From Pedobacter gandavensis (GTDB lineage Bacteria; Bacteroidota; Bacteroidia; Sphingobacteriales; Sphingobacteriaceae): a stretch of DNA of 64,000 nucleotides. The position numbers were made by a program, and so were the translations under genes. Position 1 is the stretch's first letter. Each line of letters starts with the position of its first letter. The notes beneath the pieces were generated by a model, which did no database searches, was not told where the DNA came from, and was given only the letters and a program-made list of their open reading frames with translations. The DNA lies in the NCBI RefSeq assembly GCF_014172405.1, contig NZ_WNXC01000004.1:310001-374000 (forward strand), given 5' to 3'. This document shows, one piece after another, positions 20,601 to 26,677 of this stretch.

Positions 20601-21528
20601 TGTGGTAAGAAGTACTACTCAACATGGCTTCTCATTAGACAAAAGCTTTAGCATCAACCTGAGCGATGTCAATGAAATTCCAACACTGGATGCCATTGCC
20701 AATAAAACCATTTGCTATACCACAACCGGTCAGACGATCGATTTAACAGGAATCAGCGCTGGTCCGGAACTTGGACAAAACACCAAAATTACGGTTACAG
20801 GAAGCAATGATGCATTGTTACAAAGCTTAACAGTTGCCCAATCAGGATCTGCTAAAGGAACCATTAGCTACCGCATTAAAAATGGCGCTTCAGGACTGAG
20901 TACGATCACGGTTACTGTAAAAGATGACGGTGGTATCGACAATGGTGGTGTAGACACTTATAGCAGAACGTTTGTCTTGACCGTAAATGCATTACCGGTA
21001 GTTGCGATTAGTGCCAACACAGGCGAGAACAACAATGCCAACAGTACCTCAGTAAGTAAAGGAGAGACCGTAATATTGACCGCTAGCGGTGGCAGCAATT
21101 ATGTTTGGGCCCTCCACAACAGTGTAATCAGTGGTCAGAACTCTGGAATACTAACAGTAAGACCAAGAGAAACGACTACCTATACCGTTACGGTAAGCAA
21201 TGCGAATGGTTGTTCTGAACAGAAAAGCTTTACCGTGAATGTACTTGATGATATGGAGAAGATCAAAGCCACCAATATCTTATCGCCAAATGGTGACGGA
21301 TACAATGACAAATGGATCATCGAAAACATTGATTTCTACCCGAATAATGAGGTGAAAATCTTTGACAGATCAGGAAGAATGGTGTACAGCAAAAAAAGTT
21401 ATGACAACAGCTGGGATGGTACGCTAAATGGTATGCCACTGAGTGAAGGCACTTATTACTATGTCATTGATTTTGGTAAAAATCATCGGATAATCAAAGG
21501 GTTCATCACGATTATCAGAGAGAACTAA
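14689..21528 (+). CDS. Giant T9SS type-B surface protein with Ig-like, MBG and cadherin-like repeats, copy 2
   Basis: 2,279 residues with the same architecture as the protein at 5473. The signal peptide ends SNAQ. An N-terminal domain (GDLAIIGVN, EIPSGTVVHLTD) precedes about ten Ig-like repeats, an FN3-like stretch (LTNFTTYYYALVVTDAAGN), four MBG/YDG repeats, a cadherin-like domain and the type-B sorting domain (ILSPNGDGYNDKWIIENIDF). From residue ~980 to the end the two genes align without a net gap (constant offset of 9,231 bases). The first ~975 residues have diverged strongly. Near-identical blocks (17632-18597, ~19480-19760, 20453-21528) alternate with diverged ones, a mosaic suggesting gene conversion. 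The stop overlaps the next frame (TAATG). Confidence 0.93.
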   Translation: MKTSYLQKVTLFIIFCLFCFSAKTSNAQLVAGDLAIIGVNAEPTVTATPRATISFVALTEIPSGTVVHLTDIGYTGSAFVLAPVPPGTTSPDGTANWTVSTKVPAGTVFTVTIKSGVSPTVSILPGNYGTINLDAISWSHEVAAPIPLNAGDTWFLYTGTKTSPDFIYGFTNAKNPDLDEIDESTGWTKDGKTPKNQSSTLPTALKTAGAYTSLNSYKTVDKQRDFNAYAGSFTGSKSSLLDLIKTPTAWTTTDNTAEVKDLTPGATGGAFPGTQPIYKLASSVLSVTSNPSTGTKGLNAAIVITVNFSENVYVTNSPRIKLNSGINAYANYTSGSNSKALTFTYTVADGDSSDDLDYSTINSLELNGGSITDLQSQNAQLSLPLPGSAESLGGSSNLKIDALKPTISTVTAVTPNGSYSATQNISIQVNFTEPVAVIGAPVLSLNTLGTATYASGTGTNSLTFTYAVLPGQNTSDLDYASTTALAATGGSIKDAAGNDATLTLPAPGAAGSLGANANIIIDTTFPTITGVSGTNGTYNIGTTAPIRVTFSENVTVTGTPQLSLSVVGPAATASYTSGSGTSILTFNYTVLAGQANPDLDYSATNSLSLNSGSINDAAGNIATLTLPTPNNSGSLAWNSDLNINGIRPTVASIVRTAGAPALTKSTSVNYTVTFSEAVSGVDLGDFVITSSGTLIAPGISSVTGSGTTYTLTVSTGTTNGTGTLRLDLNNSGTGIVGASGNAIAAGYTSGESYSVDRTLPTLSSVSIASNNSNTQIARNGDIVTLTFTADEAINPPSVTINSTPVTATNTSGFSYTASYPVSMADPEGQITFSINFTDLVGNVAPQRTTTTNATKVAVDNIPTTITSVSTTAGNGPHGIGVTLPITVTFSEPVTVTGTPRIALNSGGNATYSGGTGSAILNFNYTVASSQNTAQLDYTSSTALTLTGGATINDQNDISAPLTLPAPGGTGSLADGKTIVINGFTPTVLSIIRKTPATQMTNANSVEYTLTFSEPVSGVDVSDFQMSLGSTPVSSVNGVVGSGAIYTVTVNTGVGNGTVAFNLRTSGTGIANLASNPILTGFGPSESYTIDKILPTIPTASIRSSRFGNSSIAIPGETITLFFSASETINAPTVTISGNPATVTNPTGNNWVATYTMLATDNNGAIPFSISYSDLAGNTGTSRTTTTDATVVTFDKTVPTLSPVTIASNNISYPAYAKVGDLLTLTFTASESIPSPTVTIGAATVTALPAGGFNWMAMYAIPTTMAEGEIPFSISFKDTFGNIGIPVTTVSTGSMVTLDKTTPTLSNVSISSNNPNSALTKAGDVISLTFASSEAVNTPIVTFFGSKTATVSSVGNNLWRATYAAGPTDPEGIVAFNITYSDLAGNSGTAVSTTDNATSVTYDRTPPVTPNFLAVVPGDMQNTLAWAMNPDVAKYELIGGAPIGLGNNVLTTFTAANVSNPMSFTQTGLTNFTTYYYALVVTDAAGNTNQSITVNAKPLNGQTITFNQPAAAEYGSTFTLNANSSSGLPVTFTSNDLSVATISGNTVTIVGADPSQSVSISANQPGNANYFAAPELTLSLQITPKPVTVTATAQSKVFNDPEPALAAPTITPALIGTDVSTGALARETGENTGTYEIQQNTFSLDPYKYAITYEPANFSISKKAVTITAVSNSKTYGDADPVFAYTGTPALVSGDQFTGLLGRVSGEDVGNYALTLGSLKVSENYTLTLNPGTQLSINKKSILVTADAQSKVYGTADPVFSYTPTPALLNGNVFNGTLGRAPGENKGTYATTPGNLSAGSNYDLSFTAANLTINPAPLTLTADPKSKFVGTANPVFTGQYAGFVNGEDTSVLTSPAVYTSVATIASPIGTYPIVPSGATALNYTITPVNGVLTVKPGAPTAVALAAITLYENQASGTPAGTLSSTSEDPNATFTYSLVGGSGDTDNAAFRIVNDQLVTAASLDYENKKTYSVVVRSTTQHGFSLDKSFSINLSDVNEIPTLDAIANKTICYTTTGQTIDLTGISAGPELGQNTKITVTGSNDALLQSLTVAQSGSAKGTISYRIKNGASGLSTITVTVKDDGGIDNGGVDTYSRTFVLTVNALPVVAISANTGENNNANSTSVSKGETVILTASGGSNYVWALHNSVISGQNSGILTVRPRETTTYTVTVSNANGCSEQKSFTVNVLDDMEKIKATNILSPNGDGYNDKWIIENIDFYPNNEVKIFDRSGRMVYSKKSYDNSWDGTLNGMPLSEGTYYYVIDFGKNHRIIKGFITIIREN

Positions 21529-21590
21529 TGAAGACCTTAACTCCGTTTGTATTGAACCTTTTAGAATCAGCCCCATTAAACATTAGCAAA

Positions 21591-22481
21591 ATGAAAAATA
21601 TTTATAAATATGGCTTAGGGCTACTTATGGTTTTCGCCATAAGTAGTACCACTAAAGCACAGCTTAATCCTTTAACCGCACAGTATTATACCAATCAATA
21701 CCTGATCAATCCGGCGATGGCAGGTACAGATCAGGGATTGAAATTGAATGCCGCCTACCGCAAATTATGGAGCAATGTTCCAGGTTCTCCACTGACCCAG
21801 AATATTACTGCCGATTATGGTTTTAATAAAGTCGGGCTGGGTTTGAATGTCTACAATGAAAGCGCGGGTTTGCAAAAACAAACGCGTGTGGTAGGAACAT
21901 ATGCTTATCATTTGAAAATGAACGAGGAAAGCAACCAACTTCATTTTGGGGTGTCTTTAGGTTTTATGAGCCAGCGACTGGAGAACAGTGACATTTATGG
22001 CAATCCGAATGATCCGGGAGTGGGTCAGTATAACGACCGAAAAACTTACCTTGATGGTGATTTTGGGGTAGCTTACACCACAGAAAAACTGACGGTTCAG
22101 GCTTCTGTTCCAAATTTGAAAAGCGTGCTTAAAAAGGATGTGATCAAACTGGCTGATGTCTCTACATTTTATGCCGCAGCAAGTTATAGACTGAAGTTAT
22201 CAGAAGGCGTAAATGGTTTCGACCTGGAGCCGAAGGTAGCGTATAGAGGCGTGCAAGGTTATGATAACATTTGGGATGCAGGTGCGCAACTCGCCATCGC
22301 CAACAAACAGGTGTTCCTGACCGGGATATACCACAGCACAGAAAATGCGACCTTTGGTTTAGGGATGGATTTTAGAAATAAATACCTGATCTCCGGGACG
22401 TATACGACGCAGACTTCGGCCTTAAGCAGCTATACGAATGGTAGTTTTGAACTGAATCTGAGGTTGAACTTATCGAAGTAA
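21591..22481 (+). CDS. PorP/SprF family T9SS outer-membrane protein, copy 2
   Basis: About 296 residues and almost identical to the protein at 12327; the only differences noted are conservative ones (for example T/I at residue 4, and Met to Leu in YRLKLSEG). The signal peptide ends TTKAQ and the LNPLTAQYYTNQYLINPAMA motif follows. The open frame extends 21 codons upstream to an ATG overlapping the giant's stop, but that prefix has no counterpart in copy 1. The ATG at 21591, where the paralogues become alike, is therefore chosen. Likely the dedicated secretion partner of the second giant protein. Confidence 0.93.
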   Translation: MKNIYKYGLGLLMVFAISSTTKAQLNPLTAQYYTNQYLINPAMAGTDQGLKLNAAYRKLWSNVPGSPLTQNITADYGFNKVGLGLNVYNESAGLQKQTRVVGTYAYHLKMNEESNQLHFGVSLGFMSQRLENSDIYGNPNDPGVGQYNDRKTYLDGDFGVAYTTEKLTVQASVPNLKSVLKKDVIKLADVSTFYAAASYRLKLSEGVNGFDLEPKVAYRGVQGYDNIWDAGAQLAIANKQVFLTGIYHSTENATFGLGMDFRNKYLISGTYTTQTSALSSYTNGSFELNLRLNLSK

Positions 22482-22514
22482 GGGAAAAATGGGGGAAGAG
22501 GCAGGAACTGGAAA

Positions 22515-22710
22515 GAGGCAGGAACTACTCCAGGTCTGGACTATTTTGATGCTTCCCTAGAGGAAGCATCAAAATCCTCCCAGGCCCTGTCCTAGCCTAT
22601 CCTCTTTCTTTGGGAGGCTAAAGAAAAACCCAGCGGTCATGGTTAGCCGATTCCCTTTCTTAGAGGCTAAAGAAAAACCCAGCGGTCATGGTTAGCGCTG
22701 AGTAGCCGGG
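22515..22710 (+). repeat. Hairpin plus short array element, copy 2
   Basis: Same start (GAGGCAGGAACTACTCCAGG) and same post-hairpin block (CCCAGGCCCTGTCCTAGCC) as copy 1. The hairpin (22543-22575) has the same 14-bp arms but loop CTAGA. The array has only two AGCGGTCATGG landmarks (22632, 22681), spaced 49 rather than 63 bp. The 33-bp core is the exact reverse complement of copy 1's core. Confidence 0.85.
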
Positions 22711-22760
22711 ATTCGCATTGAATCGCTGATACCATTTTAAAAAATATTTAATGATCATTT

Positions 22761-22793
22761 AAAATAGGAGATTGATTTAATCTCCTATTTTGT
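22761..22793 (+). terminator. Rho-independent terminator after module copy 2
   Basis: Perfect 13-bp stem (AAAATAGGAGATT / AATCTCCTATTTT, 22761-22791) with loop GATTT and T-rich 3' side. It separates the duplicated module from the cassette starting at 22815. The rest of 22711-22814 holds nothing else recognisable. Confidence 0.75.
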
Positions 22794-22814
22794 TTAGCTT
22801 AGAATCTTAAAATT

Positions 22815-23510
22815 ATGCTCCCAACTCATCTCAAATTCGACTTTAATTACGACCGGCATCAGCTACAACAGGAATTGGATTATTGCTTGCAACAGGAATG
22901 GCCTATTCATTTCAATACCAAAGACTTCAATGGGGACTGGAGAAGTATCTCCTTGCGCTCTATATCCGGTCGCAGCAATGATATTTATGCGCATACTGGC
23001 AGTTATCAGGACACGCCATTATTAAAAAACAGCCCATATTTCAGTAGTATTATTGAGTCTTGGAAATGTGAAAAAGAGGCTGTCCGCCTCCTGGCTCTGG
23101 CTCCGGGGAGTGTCATCAAGCCACATAAGGATCGTGGTTGTTCCTATTCCGAAGGAAGTTTTAGAATACATATTCCCATTGTAACCAATCCTGGAGTTCA
23201 TTTTATAATTAACGAACAGTACTTACACTTGCAGGAAGGTGAATGCTGGTATCTGGATTTTAATGAAACGCATAGCATTCTGAACGAAGGAGATGAGACC
23301 AGGGTTCACCTGATTATAGATGGAATTAGAAATGACTGGACCGATGAGTTGTTCAAGGCACAAGGTTATCCAATTGAAATGGAGCCTAAAGGTCCTTCTT
23401 ATGATGAGGAAACTAAACTTAAAATCATCGCGCAGCTGGAACTTATGGATACCGATATCGCCAGAAGTCTGATCAGTGAGATGAGAAGTAACAAAAATAC
23501 AGAGGCATGA
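22815..23510 (+). CDS. Aspartyl/asparaginyl beta-hydroxylase-like 2OG-Fe(II) oxygenase
   Basis: 231 residues, cytosolic. The family hydroxylates Asp/Asn (or free amino acids and peptides) using 2-oxoglutarate, O2 and Fe(II). The iron triad is visible: H104-K-D106 in IKPHKDRGCS and H153 in NETHSI. R163 in ETRVHLIIDG is placed to bind 2-oxoglutarate. LLALAPGSVIKPHKD and FRIHIPIVTNPGVHF are typical of the Asp/Asn hydroxylase domain. It is the first gene of a four-gene cassette and its stop overlaps the next ATG (ATGA). It lies 24 bp after a terminator, so its own promoter is not obvious. The substrate is unknown; a peptide or small molecule later sulfated by the next gene's product is an inference. 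Confidence 0.88.
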   Translation: MLPTHLKFDFNYDRHQLQQELDYCLQQEWPIHFNTKDFNGDWRSISLRSISGRSNDIYAHTGSYQDTPLLKNSPYFSSIIESWKCEKEAVRLLALAPGSVIKPHKDRGCSYSEGSFRIHIPIVTNPGVHFIINEQYLHLQEGECWYLDFNETHSILNEGDETRVHLIIDGIRNDWTDELFKAQGYPIEMEPKGPSYDEETKLKIIAQLELMDTDIARSLISEMRSNKNTEA

Positions 23511-24457
23511 TGAACAAATCACCATTAACAAACTGGATCCCCCACCGACTCAGCATTTCGTCAGATGAGGAATGGATGCTCCATTGGATGGATCTTGAGG
23601 ATCGGCACATCATGGAACCTTTTTTTGATGAAACGATTAACATTTGCAGCTGCCGCCGCAAGGACAAAAGACGATTGCCTAGTCTGAGTACCACAGATTT
23701 CTTGTCGGAAGTTGCTGCCGGAATTCCACACCTTCCTCCTACTGCATTTGTGTTTCATGTATCACGCTGTGGCTCGACCTTGCTGAGCCAGGCTTTTACC
23801 CTTGATTCTGAAAACATCATCATCGCAGAAGCTCCTTTACTGGATGAGATTCTCAGAGCCTCAGAAAAGAAGGAGATTACGGAGGAGAAAAGGAAGCAAT
23901 GGTTCATGGCAGCAGTACAACTGATGGGACAACTTAGAAATGGGAATGAGTCTGCTTATATCGTTAAGCTAGACAGCTGGCACTTGCATTTTTATGACAT
24001 CTTGCGCAGCTGGTATCCTAATACTCCGTTTTTCTTTTTGTCGCGCAAACCTGATGAGGTACTGGCATCTCATGAGAAACGCGCAGGAATTCATACCGTT
24101 CCTGGATTGGTTAACAAACAGCTACTTAAAATCGATCCGCAAGTAGATTATGGCGGCAATTTTAGTAGGTTTACAGCCGACGTTTTAAAAGGCTTTTATC
24201 AACAGATGAGCAGCATTCAACAGCTACAGCATCCCAAGAATGCATTTGCAGATTACGGGGAAGGGATATCTACCATGATCGATCGGTTTTCCCGATTTTC
24301 CGGAGTTCACATCAGAGGTCAGGAACAACTTCAAAATCGTTTAAATTACCATAGTAAATCAAATATATTGCCCTATCAGAAAGAGCAGGAACCGGAGCTT
24401 AGGCACCAGTACCCGGACTGTATGGAGGCTTATGAAAACATAAAGAGATCATCATGA
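23507..24457 (+). CDS. Sulfotransferase-like protein
   Basis: 316 residues. HVSRCGSTLLSQ at 84-95 is a PAPS-binding 5'-phosphosulfate loop of sulfotransferases (usual form .SRSGST.L). AYIVKLDSWHLHF and PFFFLSRKPDEVLASHEKR supply the second and third conserved blocks (3'-phosphate binding, Arg/Ser). It presumably moves sulfate from PAPS to a hydroxyl or amine. It overlaps both neighbours by 4 bp (ATGA), so coupled translation is likely. The APS kinase two genes on would supply PAPS. The N-terminal ~80 residues (with CSCRRKDKRR) match no domain I recognise. The acceptor is unknown; a hydroxyl made by the flanking oxygenases is attractive but unproven. Confidence 0.85.
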   Translation: MMNKSPLTNWIPHRLSISSDEEWMLHWMDLEDRHIMEPFFDETINICSCRRKDKRRLPSLSTTDFLSEVAAGIPHLPPTAFVFHVSRCGSTLLSQAFTLDSENIIIAEAPLLDEILRASEKKEITEEKRKQWFMAAVQLMGQLRNGNESAYIVKLDSWHLHFYDILRSWYPNTPFFFLSRKPDEVLASHEKRAGIHTVPGLVNKQLLKIDPQVDYGGNFSRFTADVLKGFYQQMSSIQQLQHPKNAFADYGEGISTMIDRFSRFSGVHIRGQEQLQNRLNYHSKSNILPYQKEQEPELRHQYPDCMEAYENIKRSS

Positions 24458-25407
24458 AAGACTGTAATTTCAGTAGTTTATTTTACCAACATCACGAAAG
24501 TATCAAAACAGGAAAAACCACACCGCTACCTGAAGATTTTTACCAAACCGAAGATATATGGCTCAGTATTTATGGCCTCGGAAAATTTGAGACTTATTCC
24601 TTTATCTATGGCCATAGTCGCGATTTTTCCCATTTTATAACCTGGGCAACGGAATTAAAAGGCGCAGATTTTATCCACAAAGCAAGTCTGGACTTTCAGA
24701 ACTGGCAGGGAAACAAAGATGCTCCCTTGGTTTCCGAAGCTCCTGTTACAAAAGTCCTCAGCGAGGAACAGCTGAAATTCTGGGAAGAAAATGGCTACTT
24801 AAGGATTCCAAATGTTGTAGAAGCAGCACATTGCGATCGTCTGAAAACACGGATTTGTAAACACCTTAACCTGCATATGGATTATCCGGAAACCTGGTAT
24901 ACTCCGCATCCTGATTGGCAAGGAACCATGCTTCAGATTTATCAAAATGAAGATATAGAGCTGGTCAGACAATCGCCATACATCAGGCAGATTTTTGCTG
25001 AACTTTATCAAACGAATCACCTGGTTGCGATTCCGGAAAAGTTAGGATATAACCCTCCTCAAACAGAGAACTGGGTACCTGGACAGACAAAATTACACTT
25101 TGATCTGGATATCGATCAGCCTATTAAATTTCATATTCAAGGGATGGTATATCTGGATGAGGTTCCTGAAAACCGCGGTCCACTACAAATTATCCCAGGA
25201 TTTCACCATGATTTTGAGGAGTGGATAAAAGATTTTTCCAGCTTAGAAAGGGCGCATGATTACATCCGGATTACCGGAAAACCAGTACTTGTTCCTGGGT
25301 CAAAAGCCGATTTAATCTTATGGCGCAATACTTGTCCGCATGCTGCAAGTGTAAATTATTCTGACTTGCCGAGATTTGTGCAGTATGTAAGTTATAGCAC
25401 CTTGTAA
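24454..25407 (+). CDS. Phytanoyl-CoA dioxygenase (PhyH)-like 2OG oxygenase
   Basis: 317 residues. The PhyH domain (~100-317) starts VLSEEQLKFWEENGYLRIPN. It carries the iron ligands H215-F-D217 (KLHFDLD) and H296 (NTCPHAAS), with R307 as probable 2-oxoglutarate ligand. GMVYLDEVPENRGPLQIIPG is a family hallmark (substrate-facing DE..NGPL). A ~95-residue N-terminal part (LPEDFYQTEDIWLSIYGLGK) is not typical of PhyH and may bind the substrate or a partner. It overlaps the sulfotransferase by 4 bp; the APS kinase starts 1 bp after the stop. This is a second non-haem iron oxygenase in one operon, so two hydroxylation steps on one substrate are possible. Confidence 0.87.
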   Translation: MKDCNFSSLFYQHHESIKTGKTTPLPEDFYQTEDIWLSIYGLGKFETYSFIYGHSRDFSHFITWATELKGADFIHKASLDFQNWQGNKDAPLVSEAPVTKVLSEEQLKFWEENGYLRIPNVVEAAHCDRLKTRICKHLNLHMDYPETWYTPHPDWQGTMLQIYQNEDIELVRQSPYIRQIFAELYQTNHLVAIPEKLGYNPPQTENWVPGQTKLHFDLDIDQPIKFHIQGMVYLDEVPENRGPLQIIPGFHHDFEEWIKDFSSLERAHDYIRITGKPVLVPGSKADLILWRNTCPHAASVNYSDLPRFVQYVSYSTL

Positions 25408-25408
25408 A

Positions 25409-25954
25409 ATGGGTATCATCATTCCGTTTTGTGGCCTTTCAGGCGCAGGAAAGACCACATTGGCAGTCGCTATTGCCTCAAAAATGATAGCAGAAGGACT
25501 GAAAGTACTGGTCATGGATGGGGATCATTATCGCCAGTCGCTCTGTAAGGACCTGGGTTTTAGTAAAGCTGATAGGCTGGAAAATGTGCGCAGAATCAAG
25601 GAAGAAGCAGTAAATCTGCATGCTGGTTATGACCTGATCATTATGGCATTGATCAATCCCTTTGAAGAAGGAAGGGCTGCTACCGGAAATGCTGAAGAAC
25701 TGGTCTGGATCAAATGTAGCTTGGAAACGCTGAGGGAAAGAGATACAAAAGGTTTGTATTTTAAAGCATATTTACCTGATGGACATCCGGATAAAATATA
25801 TAACCTGACTGGAGTAAATGATACTTTTGAAATTCCTGAGCAAGCAGGATTAGTCATTGAAACGGATGTGATGAGTTTAGAAGAAAGTCTGGATAGCTTG
25901 TATTCGTTTTTAATGGTGAAGGTTGGGAAGGGACAAGAAGTTATAGGGGGCTGA
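25409..25954 (+). CDS. cysC: Adenylylsulfate (APS) kinase
   Basis: 181 residues. Phosphorylates APS to PAPS, the sulfate donor. The P-loop is GLSGAGKTT (9-17). DGDHYRQSLCKDLGFSKADR and the adjoining ENVRRI are the diagnostic CysC block, and the expected KGLYFKAY with DGHPDKIYNLTGVND closes the lid. IMALINPFEEGR replaces the usual SPYR-like segment (I..INPF). There are no sulfate adenylyltransferase genes (cysD/cysN) nearby. With the sulfotransferase in the same operon, this suggests dedicated PAPS supply, not assimilation. Length is normal. Confidence 0.93.
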   Translation: MGIIIPFCGLSGAGKTTLAVAIASKMIAEGLKVLVMDGDHYRQSLCKDLGFSKADRLENVRRIKEEAVNLHAGYDLIIMALINPFEEGRAATGNAEELVWIKCSLETLRERDTKGLYFKAYLPDGHPDKIYNLTGVNDTFEIPEQAGLVIETDVMSLEESLDSLYSFLMVKVGKGQEVIGG

Positions 25955-25971
25955 AGGATTTGTTAAAAAAA

Positions 25972-26423
25972 GAGGCAGGAACTACTCCAAGGCTGGAATA
26001 TTTTGATACTCTTTTAAGGGAGTATCAAAATCCTCCTAGGCCTTGTCCTAGCCTATCCTCTTTTTTTGCGACCGATTTATCCAGCAGGCAGTTTAATTGT
26101 TTAGCAGCTGGTGTACCTATTCTCTTTTTTTGTGACCAATTTACCCAGCAGGCAGCTTATTTGTTTAGCGATTGGTGTACCTATCTTCGTTTCTTTGCGA
26201 CCGATTTATCCAGCAGGTAGCTTATTTGTTTAGCGATTGGTGTACCTATCTTCGTTTCTTTGCGACCGATTTATCCAGCAGGTAGCTTATTTGTTTAGCG
26301 ATTGGTGTACCTATCTTCCTTTCTTTGCGACCGATTTATCCAGCAGGTAGCTTATTTGTTTAGCGATTGGTGTACCTATCTTCGTTTCTTTGCGACCGAT
26401 TTATCCAGCAGGTAGCTTATTTA
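25972..26423 (+). repeat. Hairpin plus 65-bp tandem array element, copy 3
   Basis: Starts GAGGCAGGAACTACTCC and carries a hairpin at 26000-26031. Its arms ATTTTGATACTC / GAGTATCAAAAT differ from copies 1-2 on both sides in a compensating way. CCTAGGCCTTGTCCTAGCC and TATCCTC follow. An array with landmark GCGACCGAT (GTGACCAAT in the second) lies at 26068, 26132, 26197, 26262, 26327 and 26392, a period of 64-65 bp. The unit is a diverged relative of the 63-bp unit (shared TTAGCG, TTTCTTTG, CCAGC landmarks). Sequence from 26424 to 26677 is AT-rich with no gene seen. Confidence 0.85.
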
Positions 26424-26677
26424 ACAACCATTTTTAAAAACAACCCAGACGCCCCATTCTCTAGAATTATTACTTCAGTCGAGGGCTATCTTCGAAATTG
26501 TAGCTTAACAAGCTTTTTTGCAGACAAAACATATTATAATACCTGTTTTATTTTTAATAAATTATATTTTTTTGCACTACATTTAGCACAAACATATATA
26601 ATTTTAATAGCTAAGCGAGGGTGTTTACATTTCCTGATTTTTCCGGAAACGGAAATACCTCTTCCAAAATCTTTTTT

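Noticed and set aside
4873..22481. Prophage or contractile injection system, suggested by tail-collar domains
   Set aside because: No terminase, capsid, sheath, tube, baseplate, integrase or lysis genes. The partners are T9SS surface proteins.
25409..25954. APS kinase as part of assimilatory sulfate reduction
   Set aside because: No cysD, cysN, cysH or sulfite reductase genes nearby. It is embedded in an operon with a sulfotransferase.
26068..26423. Possible CRISPR array
   Set aside because: Units of ~65 bp are directly contiguous with near-identical sequence throughout; there are no unique spacers and no cas genes.
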